Part shown: in pieces, positions 24,694-33,243 of the stretch
Layout: the number at the start of each line of letters is the position of its first letter
Position numbering within the stretch: position 1 is the stretch's first letter
DNA from: an uncultured Clostridia bacterium
GTDB lineage: Bacteria; Bacillota; Clostridia; Oscillospirales; Ruminococcaceae
Reading direction: 5' to 3'
Length of the DNA stretch: 58,736 nucleotides
Assembly (NCBI GenBank): GCA_947586185.1
Contig: CANPXN010000016.1
Coordinates: forward strand, 1-58,736
Notes under the pieces: generated by a model
What the model was told of the DNA's origin: nothing
Seen by the model: only the letters and a program-made list of their open reading frames with translations
The model's database searches: none
Program-made: the position numbers and the translations under genes

Positions 24694-25857
24694 ATGTACA
24701 ATATTCAGACTCTTAACAAAATTTCATCTGTCGGTACAGATGTTTTTGATAAAAGCAAATATGCTATTTCTGATACATGCGAGAATCCTGAGGCTATAAT
24801 GGTTCGTTCCGCTAAGCTCCATGACATGGAGTTCGGTTCAAACCTCCTTGCTATCGCAAGAGCCGGCGCTGGCGTTAACAACATTCCTGTTGACAGATGT
24901 GCTGAAGAGGGTATCTGCGTATTCAATACTCCTGGCGCTAACTCAAACGCCGTTAAGGAGCTTGCTATCTGTGCTCTCCTCCTTTCTTCAAGAAAGATCA
25001 CAGAGGCTGCTGCATGGGCTGCTTCACTTAAAGGAACACCGGACGCTCCTAAGACTGTTGAGGGCGGCAAGGCTAAGTTTGCAGGCCCTGAGATCGCAGG
25101 CAAGACTCTTGGTATCATCGGTCTTGGCGCTATCGGCGGTAAGATCGCTCACGCTGCCGTTGCTCTTGGAATGAAGGTAATCGGTTTTGACCCTTACCTC
25201 TCAGTAAACGCTGCTTTAGGACTTGACCCTAAGATCAAGGTTACTGCTGACATCAATGATATTTATAAGGAAAGTGACTATATCACTATCCATATGCCAT
25301 ATACTGCTCAGACAAAGAATACTATTGACGCTGAGCAGATCGCTATGATGAAGGACGGCGTTCGTCTTATCAACTTGGCAAGAGGCGAGCTTATCAACAG
25401 TGAAGCTGTTGTAAAGGCTATCGGCGAGGGCAAGGTTGCAAAGTATGTTACAGACTTTGCTGATGATGTTGTTCTCGGTCAGGAAAATGTTATCGTTCTT
25501 CCTCACCTTGGCGCTTCAACTCCTGAGAGTGAAGATAACTGTGCAATTATGGCTGCCGAGGAGCTTATTGATTATATCGAAAACGGTAATATCAAGAACA
25601 GTGTTAACTATCCTAACGCATCAATGGCTGCAACAGGCACAAAGGTATGCGTTATGCATAAGAACGTTCCTTCAATTATCGCTAAGATCACAGCAGCTGT
25701 TGCTGACGGCGGTATTAACATTGAAAACATGGTCAATGCAAGCAAGAAGGATTACGCTTATACAATGATCGACGCTACAGGCGCAGAGGTAACAGATGAT
25801 GTTGCCGCTAAGATCTCCGCTGTTGAGGGCGTTATCAAGGTAAGAATTATCAAATAA
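24694..25857 (+). CDS. serA: D-3-phosphoglycerate dehydrogenase
   Basis: 387 residues. It oxidises 3-phosphoglycerate to 3-phosphohydroxypyruvate, the first step of serine synthesis. The NAD-binding GLGAIGGKIA is at about 148, the catalytic Arg, Glu and His are in LINLARGELI, near VVLGQE and in LPHLGASTPE. A C-terminal ACT domain (about 318-387, VCVMHKNVPSIIAKITAAVA) suggests serine feedback. This is the short, gut-Firmicute type without the intervening domain. ATG follows GGGGG by eight bases. Confidence 0.96.
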   Translation: MYNIQTLNKISSVGTDVFDKSKYAISDTCENPEAIMVRSAKLHDMEFGSNLLAIARAGAGVNNIPVDRCAEEGICVFNTPGANSNAVKELAICALLLSSRKITEAAAWAASLKGTPDAPKTVEGGKAKFAGPEIAGKTLGIIGLGAIGGKIAHAAVALGMKVIGFDPYLSVNAALGLDPKIKVTADINDIYKESDYITIHMPYTAQTKNTIDAEQIAMMKDGVRLINLARGELINSEAVVKAIGEGKVAKYVTDFADDVVLGQENVIVLPHLGASTPESEDNCAIMAAEELIDYIENGNIKNSVNYPNASMAATGTKVCVMHKNVPSIIAKITAAVADGGINIENMVNASKKDYAYTMIDATGAEVTDDVAAKISAVEGVIKVRIIK

Positions 25858-25876
25858 ATCCTACTGATTTCATTAT

Positions 25877-25920
25877 AAAGGAACCGGCTTCGTGAACTTT
25901 TGCGGAGTCGGTTCCTTTTT
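25877..25920 (+). terminator. serC-serA terminator
   Basis: AAAGGAACCGGCT pairs with GTCGGTTCCTTT, followed by a T-run. Confidence 0.8.
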
Positions 25921-25963
25921 GCTTTAAAAAGGCTACTAACCTTGATGTAAGGAAAGTATACGG

Positions 25964-25998
25964 ATAAAAAAACAGCGTACCGCAAAAGCGATACGCTG
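25964..25998 (-). terminator. original ppdK terminator, stranded by integration
   Basis: On the - strand CAGCGTA...TACGCTG is followed by seven T. It lies 18 bases beyond a stop codon that closes a ppdK-like C-terminal tail (26017-26049), but ppdK itself now ends 12.5 kb away. The convergent serA/ppdK arrangement was therefore split by insertion. Confidence 0.75.
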
Positions 25999-26016
25999 AA
26001 ATATTTTAAATAAGAA

Positions 26017-26049
26017 TTAGTTTCTTGGGTTTTTGATTGCAGCCTGTGC
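26017..26049 (-). pseudogene. displaced original 3' end of ppdK
   Basis: On the - strand the sequence reads AQAAIKNPRN then TAA. ppdK now ends ...LAAAQAAIQSR at 38519. The C-terminus AAQAA(I/L)K is typical of bacterial pyruvate phosphate dikinases, and a terminator follows. I infer that these are the native last codons of ppdK, separated from the gene by the integrated region. Confidence 0.75.
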
Positions 26050-26053
26050 AGAA
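26039..26053 (+). other. left attachment core of element 1
   Basis: GCAGCCTGTGCAGAA, identical to 36211-36225. The ppdK 3' end carries the related GCTGCCTGTGCAG at 38535-38547. Confidence 0.75.
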
Positions 26054-26248
26054 CGATACTCAGGGAGGACTTTTTGGACGACCGCACCGTACCCCTCTAA
26101 TCACTTGGCTTATGATCCCGGCGATTACTTCCCACCGTTTTTGACACTCACAATCAAATTTGACGAAGCGGAAGCATATCGCAAAGCTGCCGGTTGCTAT
26201 CTTCGCAAAAATCAATGGGAAGATTTAACCATTGATGTGTACCTCTAA
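26039..26248 (+). pseudogene. separated C-terminal segment of the element 1 serine recombinase
   Basis: Starting in the attachment core, the frame AACAER continues for 63 more codons (YSGRTFWTTAPYPSNH... through EAYRKAAGCYLRKNQWEDL to DVYL) and stops at 26248. The recombinase at 34435 ends AACAER and a stop at the identical core. Joining the two ends, as in the excised circle, gives one uninterrupted frame of about 661 codons. A related tail (AYRKANGQYVRKNQW) with its own terminator is at the corresponding end of element 2. In the integrated state it has no plausible start and is likely silent. Confidence 0.6.
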
Positions 26249-26268
26249 TACATATATATATTATATAG

Positions 26269-26301
26269 AAAGCCATTTGCAGAAATGCAGATGGCTTTTT
26301 C
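26269..26301 (+). terminator. terminator after the detached recombinase tail
   Basis: AAAGCCAT pairs with ATGGCTTT, followed by TTTC, 20 bases after the stop. Its presence supports the view that the tail is a real gene end. Confidence 0.65.
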
Positions 26302-26368
26302 ATATCCATACATAGCCGTCCACAATCGCCGTGGGCGGCTAAGTCTATGTAAAGGAGGAAACCCCAAA

Positions 26369-27193
26369 ATGGCGAATTGCAAAGTAATCGCGGTGACAAA
26401 TCAAAAAGGCGGCGTGGGTAAAACCACAACAACCGCCAACCTCGGTATTGGGCTTGCACAGGAAAACAAACGGGTCTTGCTGATCGATGCAGACGCACAG
26501 GCTTCACTAACGCTCTCCCTCGGCTACCCGAAACCCGATGAACTGCCCGTTACACTTGCAGATATTATGCAGGCCGTAATTGACGACGCCCCGATTCCAA
26601 ACGGTCACGGTATTTTACACCACAATGAGGGCGTTGACTTATTGCCTGCGAATATTGCATTGTCGGGTATGGAAATCCGGCTGATTAACGCTATGAGCCG
26701 TGAAAGCGTGCTGCGGACATATATCAATACGGTAAAACCGCACTACGACTATATCCTTATTGACTGTATGCCCTCGCTCGGTATGATGCCGATTAACTCC
26801 CTTGCGGCAGCGGACAGCGTTATCATTCCGTCGCAGCCGTCGTTTCTTTCGGCAAAGGGTCTGGATTTGCTTATGCAGTCTATTTCAAAGGTCAAACGGC
26901 AGATCAACCCAAAGCTGAAAATCGACGGGATTCTTTTCACAATGGTAGACAGCCGCACCAACGAGGCAAAGGAAATCATTGCTTCTCTGCGCGCCCACTA
27001 CGGCGAGAAAATCCGTGTATTCGGGACGGAAATACCCTTTTCTGTGCGTGCCGCCGAAACCAGCGGCAGAGGCAAGAGCATTTATGCTCACGACAAAAAC
27101 GGCAAGGTTGCCGCCGCATATCACACGCTGACAAAGGAGGTGTTGGAGATTGAGCGTAAAAACGAGAGATTTAGGAATGACGCCGCTCGATGA
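26369..27193 (+). CDS. ParA/Soj-type ATPase of element 1
   Basis: 274 residues. Deviant Walker A KGGVGKTT at residues 12-19, LLIDADAQ (switch) and DYILIDCMPSLGM (Walker B) identify a ParA partition ATPase. It probably stabilises the element with the adjacent parB. ATG at 26369 is ten bases after AAAGGAGG. It overlaps parB by 44 bases. Element 2 carries a broken relative at 37526. Confidence 0.93.
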   Translation: MANCKVIAVTNQKGGVGKTTTTANLGIGLAQENKRVLLIDADAQASLTLSLGYPKPDELPVTLADIMQAVIDDAPIPNGHGILHHNEGVDLLPANIALSGMEIRLINAMSRESVLRTYINTVKPHYDYILIDCMPSLGMMPINSLAAADSVIIPSQPSFLSAKGLDLLMQSISKVKRQINPKLKIDGILFTMVDSRTNEAKEIIASLRAHYGEKIRVFGTEIPFSVRAAETSGRGKSIYAHDKNGKVAAAYHTLTKEVLEIERKNERFRNDAAR

Positions 27194-28088
27194 CCTGTTT
27201 TCTACCGACGAGAGCCGGGCAGAATCACAGCTTGAAAAGGTTGTAACGCTGAATCCCGCCGAAATCTCCGACTTTCCGAACCATCCGTTCAAGGTTAAGC
27301 AGGACGACGCTATGGCTGAAATGGTAGAGAGCGTCCGAAAGTACGGCGTGTTAGTTCCCGCGCTTGTCCGACCGAAAGAGGACGGCGGCTATGAAATGGT
27401 CGCAGGCCACCGGCGAAAATTTGCGGCGGCTCTGGCTGAACTGACGGAGATTCCCTGTATCGTCCGCAATCTCACCGACGATGAAGCTACCATTATCATG
27501 GTGGATAGCAACCTGCAAAGGGAAACGATTTTACCATCTGAAAAAGCATTTGCCTATAAAATGAAGCTGGACGCTATGAAAAGGCAAGGTCAGAGGTCGG
27601 ATTTAACTTCTGACCCACTGGGGCAGAAGTAAAAAGGTAAGGTTTCAGTTGAAGTTTTAGCCACAAACTCACCCGATGGAAAAACTCAAGTCCAACGCTT
27701 TATCCGCTTAACCGAGCTTATTCCATCTGTTTTACAAATGGTAGACGATGGGAAGATTGCTTTCCGTCCTGCCGTGGAGCTGTCCTATCTTTCAAAAGAA
27801 CAGCAGCAAGCCCTGTATGACACAATGGAGTGCGAGGATTGCACCCCGTCTTTGGCTCAGGCTATCAAAATGAAAGGGTTTAGCAAAGACGGTAAGCTGA
27901 CCGACGAGGTGATTCTCTCCATTATGCAGGAGGAAAAGCCGAATCAGAAAGAACAGTTCAAAATGCCGAAAGAGCGTATCAGCAAATATTTTGCGCCGGG
28001 GACGCCCGCACAGAAGATTGAAGATACCATTATTAAGGCGTTGGAGTTATACCGCAAACGGCAGCGGGATCGTGAAGCGGAAAGATAG
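27150..28088 (+). pseudogene. parB-like partition gene interrupted by an in-frame stop
   Basis: The frame begins at TTG 27150 just after GGAG and encodes an N-terminal ParB/Srx nuclease-like domain (ISDFPNHPFKV, MVAGHRRKFAAALAE, NLQRETILPSEKAFAYKM). At 27630 a TAA interrupts it; the very same frame resumes (KVSVEVLATNSPDGKTQVQR...LTELIPSVLQMVDDGK) and runs to 28088. Without the stop it would be a normal ParB of about 312 residues. Either it is a recent nonsense mutation or two polypeptides are made; the second piece has an ATG at 27738. Confidence 0.75.
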
Positions 28089-28287
28089 AGTTTTCCTAAC
28101 AAGGGGCAACTATACCCTAAAATAAGGCAAGGTGCAGCGGTGCTCGCTTGTTCCCCCTCTCCACACCTCTCCCCCTCAAAACTACCTGTACTGCCTGAAA
28201 AAGAGATATTACAAGGCGGCGATTTTCACACCTTTGCAGCAAACCGCAAAAATCCGTACAATGAAACTGTAAAGGAGGTTTTGCAGA

Positions 28288-28998
28288 ATGAAAAAAGCAA
28301 TGGCAATCGCTGTTTTGGCAGCATTTATTGTTTCTTTGTCGGGCTGTGCGAATACAGATCACCCGCAGGCAATACAGGGCAGTTCGGGTATAGGTGAATG
28401 GGTGAAGTTTCCCGTTACCAACGAGGAAATGCAGGCGGTGTTTCAGAGGATCGGCATTAACCGCCACTATGAGGAATGGTTTATCACCGATTACGAGTGC
28501 CCCGATTCCAACATTTATGACCTGCTCGGAGAATACGAGAGCCTGAGCGAACTGAACTACCTTGCAAATCAAATTATGGAGCTTAACGAAAGCGAGGAAT
28601 TTTGGCAGGCGGTTTTAGACTTGGGCGAGCATACCGGCAGCGTACAGGAGCTAATCAATCTTACAGAAAATATGGATTGTTTCGATTATCTTTCAGGCGT
28701 TACGAGTGATTACGACCTCGGCTACTACTGGATCGAGGAAAGCGGCTGCTATGATACAAAGGCATTGGGCGCTCTTTCAAATTATATCGACTATGAGAGT
28801 TTCGGGCGCGATATTCGATTTGATGAAAGCGGCGTTTTCACCGACAACGGATATGTCCGCGCAAACGGCGGCAGGTTTGTTGACATCTACGATGGCAGGA
28901 TAGAGAATATTCCCGAAGAATACCGCATAGAAAGCCCGAAACTGTATGCCCGCGCCGTTGTGGGGAGAATGGAACAAAATCAGATTATGGAACGATAA
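28288..28998 (+). CDS. ArdA-like antirestriction domain protein with lipoprotein signal
   Basis: 236 residues. From about residue 35 the sequence follows the ArdA family: GEWVKFPVTNEEMQAVFQRIG, then YEEWFITDYEC, LLGEYESLSELNYLANQI and later FGRDIRFDES with many acidic residues, mimicking DNA. The first 26 residues, however, are a lipoprotein signal (MKKAMAIAVLAAFIVSLSGC, lipobox LSGC), and the usual ArdA opening strand is absent. ATG at 28288 has a strong GGAGG. ArdA normally blocks type I restriction in the cytoplasm, so export would be odd. About 200 bases upstream (28089-28287) hold no recognised gene. Confidence 0.7.
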   Translation: MKKAMAIAVLAAFIVSLSGCANTDHPQAIQGSSGIGEWVKFPVTNEEMQAVFQRIGINRHYEEWFITDYECPDSNIYDLLGEYESLSELNYLANQIMELNESEEFWQAVLDLGEHTGSVQELINLTENMDCFDYLSGVTSDYDLGYYWIEESGCYDTKALGALSNYIDYESFGRDIRFDESGVFTDNGYVRANGGRFVDIYDGRIENIPEEYRIESPKLYARAVVGRMEQNQIMER

Positions 28999-29069
28999 TT
29001 TGCACATTTGATATTGTTTCGCCTGTTGGGTATAGTATAATAAAACACAGGAAAAGGAAGTGATTTCAA

Positions 29070-29399
29070 GTGAGTGACAACAGCTCTTATACCGACTTGG
29101 CACAGCGAATCAAAGAATCCTTTGCTGAGATTGAGGACGACGCGATTGCCGATTTCAAAGAAACGGATGAAGAATATTATGCTTTATATCAGCAGATTTC
29201 AGAATTAAAAGCAGATCATCCGTTTATTGACAAGATAATGAACGGCAGCGGCGAAATTTCTCTGACCGCCGAGGAACACGAAATTCTGACCGAATATTTC
29301 CGTTTGCGGTTCAGGCTTGACGACAAGGAGCGCCAGCGGCTTTATTTCAGAGGACATACCGACTGTATTTCGTATCTGAAAGAAGTCGGAGCATTGTAA
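29070..29399 (+). CDS. hypothetical acidic protein of element 1
   Basis: 109 residues, rich in Glu/Asp, helical, with a C-terminal EYFRLRFRLDDKERQRLYFRGHTDCISYLKEVGAL. No domain is recognised. GTG start at 29070 follows AAAAGGAAG; TTGTTT, 16 bases, TATAAT just upstream may be its promoter. It lies between the ArdA-like gene and the toxin-antitoxin-like cassette. Confidence 0.7.
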   Translation: MSDNSSYTDLAQRIKESFAEIEDDAIADFKETDEEYYALYQQISELKADHPFIDKIMNGSGEISLTAEEHEILTEYFRLRFRLDDKERQRLYFRGHTDCISYLKEVGAL

Positions 29400-29491
29400 A
29401 TTGAATATTGCAGCATAGCGGTACAGGACTAACCTGTGCCGCTTTTTACATAGCCGAAATTGACTTTTCTTTGAATTTGAGCAACATCCTA

Positions 29492-29520
29492 TTGATATTT
29501 TTGATTTTGTTGTGTATAAT
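29492..29520 (+). promoter_or_regulatory. promoter of the DUF3990/DUF3791 cassette
   Basis: TTGATA, 17 bases, TATAAT; predicted transcription start near 29527, only 10-15 bases before the first gene. Confidence 0.7.
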
Positions 29521-29535
29521 AGAAATAGGCAGGTG

Positions 29536-29844
29536 ATGGGATTGAACTTGATTTTGCATACGGTTGCGCAGGAAAAGCAAAGAATCGAATATATGCTGAT
29601 GAAATATCAAAATGAATTGTCCTCTTTGCCGAGAGGCACGATCTCGGAAAAGACAGTTGGCGAAAGAACATATTACTATCTGAAATATAGAGACGGAAAA
29701 AAGATCGTTTCAAAATATATCAGCAAAAAGGAAATAGAAAATGTGCGTGCTCTTGTAGAAAGGCGGCGGCACATTGAGGCAATGGTGAAATCCTTGCAGG
29801 AGGAAAAAGCGATTGCGGATAAAGTATTGGAGGGTGCGGTATGA
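29536..29844 (+). CDS. small helical protein, first gene of the DUF3990 cassette
   Basis: 102 residues (ATG 29536) or 100 (TTG 29542, better spaced from AGGTG). It has two helical segments around a beta patch with [23 protein letters not shown], a layout seen in DNA-binding or antitoxin-like proteins. I do not recognise a named family with certainty. Its stop overlaps the DUF3990 start (ATGA), so translation is coupled. Confidence 0.65.
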   Translation: MGLNLILHTVAQEKQRIEYMLMKYQNELSSLPRGTISEKTVGERTYYYLKYRDGKKIVSKYISKKEIENVRALVERRRHIEAMVKSLQEEKAIADKVLEGAV

Positions 29845-30332
29845 TTTTATATCACGGCAGCAATGTGATTGTTTCCGAGCCAAAACTGGTTGAACAGAAT
29901 CGTTTTCTTGATTTCGGTTTCGGCTTTTACACGACGACAAATAAAACACAGGCAATAGGCTTTGCGGATAAGGTGACAAAGCGCCGCAAAGAAGGCGAAA
30001 AAGCCGTTAGCATTTACGAGATCGACGAGGCTTGCGCTTTTCGTGAATGTTCCGTTCTGCGTTTTGACAGTGCAAATGAAGCATGGCTTGATTTTGTATC
30101 GGAAAACCGTTCCGGCAATTATACGGGAAAAGCCTATGATTTCATTTTCGGCCCCGTTGCGAATGATGATGTTTATACGACATTCACACTCTATTCTGCC
30201 GGTGTACTTACAAAGGGACAAACTTTGGAAGCGTTGAAAATCAAGAAACTATATAATCAGTTAGTGCTGTCATCTGAAAAAGCACTTTCCTATCTGAAAT
30301 TTATGGGGACAGTCCCGCAGGAGGAATTGTAA
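29841..30332 (+). CDS. DUF3990 protein, predicted ADP-ribosyltransferase-like toxin
   Basis: 163 residues. [38 protein letters not shown] and the later [20 protein letters not shown] are hallmarks of DUF3990, a family predicted to share the ADP-ribosyltransferase fold: the YHGS start and the GFYTTTN strand line up with NAD-binding motifs. Linked DUF3791 genes suggest a toxin-antitoxin or defence module. It overlaps its neighbours on both sides. Activity is inferred, not shown. Confidence 0.8.
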   Translation: MILYHGSNVIVSEPKLVEQNRFLDFGFGFYTTTNKTQAIGFADKVTKRRKEGEKAVSIYEIDEACAFRECSVLRFDSANEAWLDFVSENRSGNYTGKAYDFIFGPVANDDVYTTFTLYSAGVLTKGQTLEALKIKKLYNQLVLSSEKALSYLKFMGTVPQEEL

Positions 30333-30571
30333 TGGGAGCAGAAAAATTCGGCGCTGTTATGGGCGTGCTTGTAGAGCAGATCGTTCACCTGATTACTGAA
30401 AACTATGCGTATGATGAAATGACCGCTTCAAACGAGTTTTATAATTCTAAAGTCTACGCCCTTTTAGAGCAAGAAGAGACGAAACTATGGCATTTCAGTC
30501 CCCTTACCCTATTCAATATGTTTGACGAAGAAAAAAAGACGGGCAGCTTTGAATTGCCAGAGGAGGCTTGA
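30332..30571 (+). CDS. small partner protein in the DUF3990 cassette
   Basis: 79 residues: a helix (GVLVEQIVHLITENYAYDE), then SNEFYNSKVYALLEQEETKLWHFSP and a C-terminal acidic tail. The type is commonly found between DUF3990 and DUF3791 genes. The ATG overlaps the previous stop (TAATG). Function unknown; possibly an antitoxin component. Confidence 0.7.
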   Translation: MGAEKFGAVMGVLVEQIVHLITENYAYDEMTASNEFYNSKVYALLEQEETKLWHFSPLTLFNMFDEEKKTGSFELPEEA

Positions 30572-30573
30572 TT

Positions 30574-30786
30574 ATGAGCAGTCAAGGAAAATTTATGATT
30601 TACTGTGCCGAGCAATACAAGTTAGCAAAACATCTGACAGGCAAACAGCTTGCGGAACTGTTCAGCCGTTATCGTGTATGGGAGTATGTCTACTCTTGCT
30701 ATGAAGCTCTCCATACGACAGGCACAAACTATATTATTGAGGATATTGATTTGTATATCGAAGCACGCAAGCCCGCTATGGCTTGA
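30574..30786 (+). CDS. DUF3791 protein
   Basis: 70 residues matching DUF3791: MIYCAEQYKLAKHLTGKQ, then YRVWEYVYSCYEALHTTGTNYIIEDIDLYI. Usually encoded next to DUF3990, and a likely antitoxin or regulator. ATG at 30574 is seven bases after GAGGAGG and overlaps nothing; an upstream TTG is discounted. Last gene of the cassette. Confidence 0.78.
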   Translation: MSSQGKFMIYCAEQYKLAKHLTGKQLAELFSRYRVWEYVYSCYEALHTTGTNYIIEDIDLYIEARKPAMA

Positions 30787-30831
30787 TTTTATATGAATGA
30801 TAAAACAATAAAGTCAAAAGGATAATTGTAA

Positions 30832-31476
30832 ATGTTTAACTGGTTAAAAAAACACAAGATATTGGTAGGCTTACTTTCAATCGTCATAATTTTAGGTGTG
30901 CCTTTAGCAATCCATATTTTATTCAAAATAAATTCTGGGATTCCGTTTTTTGAAGCTGAATGGACTGCTGGTGAGGCACTTGGGTATTATGGATCTATTC
31001 TATCATTCATTGGAACAGTAGTTTTAGGCATATTAGCATTGTATCAAAACAGGCTTATCAAAGAGGAATCTGATAAGAGAGAACAAATTATGGAACAACG
31101 CGAACACGAAAGAAATATGCCTAAGTTTACAGTTGTTTCAAAAGGCTCGAATGGCAATTCCGCAAATTTGCATTTTGTAGTAAATAATATTTCAGGGAAC
31201 AATGCAACAGATATAAAAGTATTTTCTATAAAGGTTATATCTCCTGAAAACACAGTCTATTGGCAAAGCAAAATAGATTACACATTTGATTGTATTGCTG
31301 CTAATACCTGTGTTGAGATAAAACTAAACAACACCTCAATACAAAAAGACGGATACATATTTTCGATGAAAATGAATTGCAAAGACAAATATAATGCGCC
31401 ACACGATTATTCAATAAGCGGCATTTATTATGTTGCAAATCATTTCCCGAAATTCTCAATAGAAGAAATAAAATAA
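30832..31476 (+). CDS. two-helix membrane protein with coiled coil, cargo of element 1
   Basis: 214 residues. Two membrane helices (about 11-31 and 50-72: LVGLLSIVIILGVPLAIHILF; YGSILSFIGTVVLGILALY) are followed by a charged coiled coil (RLIKEESDKREQIMEQREHE) and a beta-rich cytoplasmic domain of about 110 residues. Codon use is AT-richer than that of its neighbours, suggesting separate acquisition. No family is named. Membrane-anchored proteins of this layout occur in phage-defence islands, but that is only a guess. Confidence 0.7.
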   Translation: MFNWLKKHKILVGLLSIVIILGVPLAIHILFKINSGIPFFEAEWTAGEALGYYGSILSFIGTVVLGILALYQNRLIKEESDKREQIMEQREHERNMPKFTVVSKGSNGNSANLHFVVNNISGNNATDIKVFSIKVISPENTVYWQSKIDYTFDCIAANTCVEIKLNNTSIQKDGYIFSMKMNCKDKYNAPHDYSISGIYYVANHFPKFSIEEIK

Positions 31477-31556
31477 AACAGTTATTTTACATAGCCGAGA
31501 GGTTTTCGATTGAAAGCCCCTCGGCTTTTTCTATTTCAGAATGGAGGTGAAAAAAT

Positions 31557-32339
31557 ATGCCATATATCCCGCCGGAGGTGGTGGAGAAAGCCCGTGAAAT
31601 GGATTTGCTGACCTATCTGAAAAGCTACGAGCCGCAGGAACTTGTTCATTTCGGAGGGAACACCTACTGCACCCGTGAACACGACAGCTTAAAAATCTCA
31701 AACGGTAAGTGGTGTTGGTTTTCTCGTGGAATCGGCGGCTACTCTGCGCTGGACTATCTAATCAAGGTTAAAGAAATGCCCTTTACGCAGGCGGTAGAAA
31801 CGATTATGGGAAACATAGCGGTATCGCCGCCCGCCTATACCCCTGCGCCGAGCAAGCCGAAAGAAAAAGTCTTGCTTCTTCCAAAGGTCAACCGATGCGC
31901 CACCCATGCCGTCGAATATCTGCATGGTCGGGGTATCGACTATGCCGAATACACCCGTAATTTGCGTCAGTATATTGCTGATAAAAAGGCTTTGATTTTA
32001 CGGGATGAAGATATGGCGATCGGTGCAATGGCTTTTTCGCCTGATACGGGCAGCATAGATTTTTTAGCCATTCATCCGCAGTATCGGAATCTTGGTATTA
32101 CAAAGTTGTTTCTTGATAAACTTGCGGATGGGTTGCTGTATGGCAAGGAAATCAGTCTAACAACATACCGTGCCGGTGACAAGGCTGACACAGGCTACCG
32201 TGAAGAATATTATCGTCTTGGCTTTGCAGAAAGAGAACTGCTTGTAGAGTACGGTTATCCGACACAGCGGTTTGTGCTTCTTCCGAAAAACAAGGAGGAA
32301 GCCGATAATGACCGAAACACAAGTGAATCCGTTATCTAA
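31557..32339 (+). CDS. fusion of a DUF3991/CHC2-like N-terminus with a GNAT acetyltransferase
   Basis: 260 residues. Residues 1-125 match the N-terminus of DUF3991/TOPRIM proteins of conjugative elements (PYIPPEVVEKAREMDLLTYL, NTYCTREHDSLKISNGKWCW, GGYSALDYLIKV). After HGRGIDYAEY the DUF3991 sequence stops and a GNAT domain follows: MAIGAMAFSPDTGSIDFLAI, HPQYRNLGITKLFLDKL, GFAERELLVEYGYPTQRFVL. The GNAT lacks its usual first strand. I infer recombination that replaced the primase-like 3' half with a cassette that also brought the MATE fragment. ATG at 31557 lies 7 bases after GGAGG. Confidence 0.75.
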   Translation: MPYIPPEVVEKAREMDLLTYLKSYEPQELVHFGGNTYCTREHDSLKISNGKWCWFSRGIGGYSALDYLIKVKEMPFTQAVETIMGNIAVSPPAYTPAPSKPKEKVLLLPKVNRCATHAVEYLHGRGIDYAEYTRNLRQYIADKKALILRDEDMAIGAMAFSPDTGSIDFLAIHPQYRNLGITKLFLDKLADGLLYGKEISLTTYRAGDKADTGYREEYYRLGFAERELLVEYGYPTQRFVLLPKNKEEADNDRNTSESVI

Positions 32340-33243
32340 AAGTTTTAACACCGTATCTCTAATAAAATTTGCATTTCCAAGTATGGTTATGATGGTTTTT
32401 ATGGGACTGTATACCATAGTAGACACTGTTTTTGTTGCCCGTTTTGTTGACACAAATGCTTTGTCGTCCATCAACATTGTTTGTCCCGTTATCAATATTA
32501 TTGTTGGCTTAGGAACAATGCTTGCGACAGGTGGAAGTGCTATTGTTGCAAAGAAGATGGGAAAGGGTAAAACAAATGAAGCCCGTAGCAATTTTACACT
32601 TATCATTGTCACAGGAATAATTATTGGTCTGACTATTACAATCATCGGGCTGCTGTTTCTTGATGAAATTATCCGTGTATTAGGGACAAGCGAAATTTTA
32701 TTTCCCTATTGCAAAGAGTATCTGACAATACAACTTATCTTTGCTACGGGGAACATTATGCAGGTATTATATCAAAATCTGTTCGTAACAGCAGGAAAGC
32801 CGACATTGGGATTGATACTTTCCGTTTTGGCAGGGATTGCTAATATCATTTTTGATTATATTTTTATCGTTTTAATGCAAATGGGAATCAAAGGTGCTGC
32901 TCTTGGTACGGGGATCGGATATATGATACCAACAGTAGTTGGTACAATGTTCTTTCTGACTAACAAAAGTGAACTTCATTTTTGTAAACCTAAAATGGAC
33001 GCTTCTGTTTTGACAAAGAGTTGTTCTAATGGTGCTTCTGAAATGGTAAGTCAGTTGGCAACTGCCGTAACCACATTTCTGTTCAATGCAACAATGATGA
33101 ATTTGTTGGGCGAGGACGGCGTGGCTGCTATTACGGTTATCATATATTCACAGTTTTTGCTGACAACCCTTTATATCGGTTTTTCAATGGGAGTAGCCCC
33201 GGTTATAAGCTATAACTATGGGAGCGAGAATAAGCCACATTAG
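32308..33243 (+). pseudogene. truncated MATE transporter
   Basis: 311 residues of a MATE protein that normally has about 450. It starts well (ATG 32308 after CAAGGAGG, overlapping the GNAT gene by 32 bases) and covers both family signatures, but ends ...SMGVAPVISYNYGSENKPH and a stop, missing roughly the last four helices. The break is sharp, as from recombination. It was likely a multidrug exporter. Confidence 0.8.

Noticed and set aside
26033-26248. An independent 71-residue gene
   Set aside because: There is no ribosome site, the first codons are the attachment core, and the frame matches the recombinase end; it is better explained as a detached tail.
28140-28397. An alternative frame that could supply a normal ArdA start instead of the lipoprotein signal
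   Set aside because: It has no ribosome site and no ArdA-like sequence, while the lipoprotein frame has an ideal GGAGG and a canonical signal.
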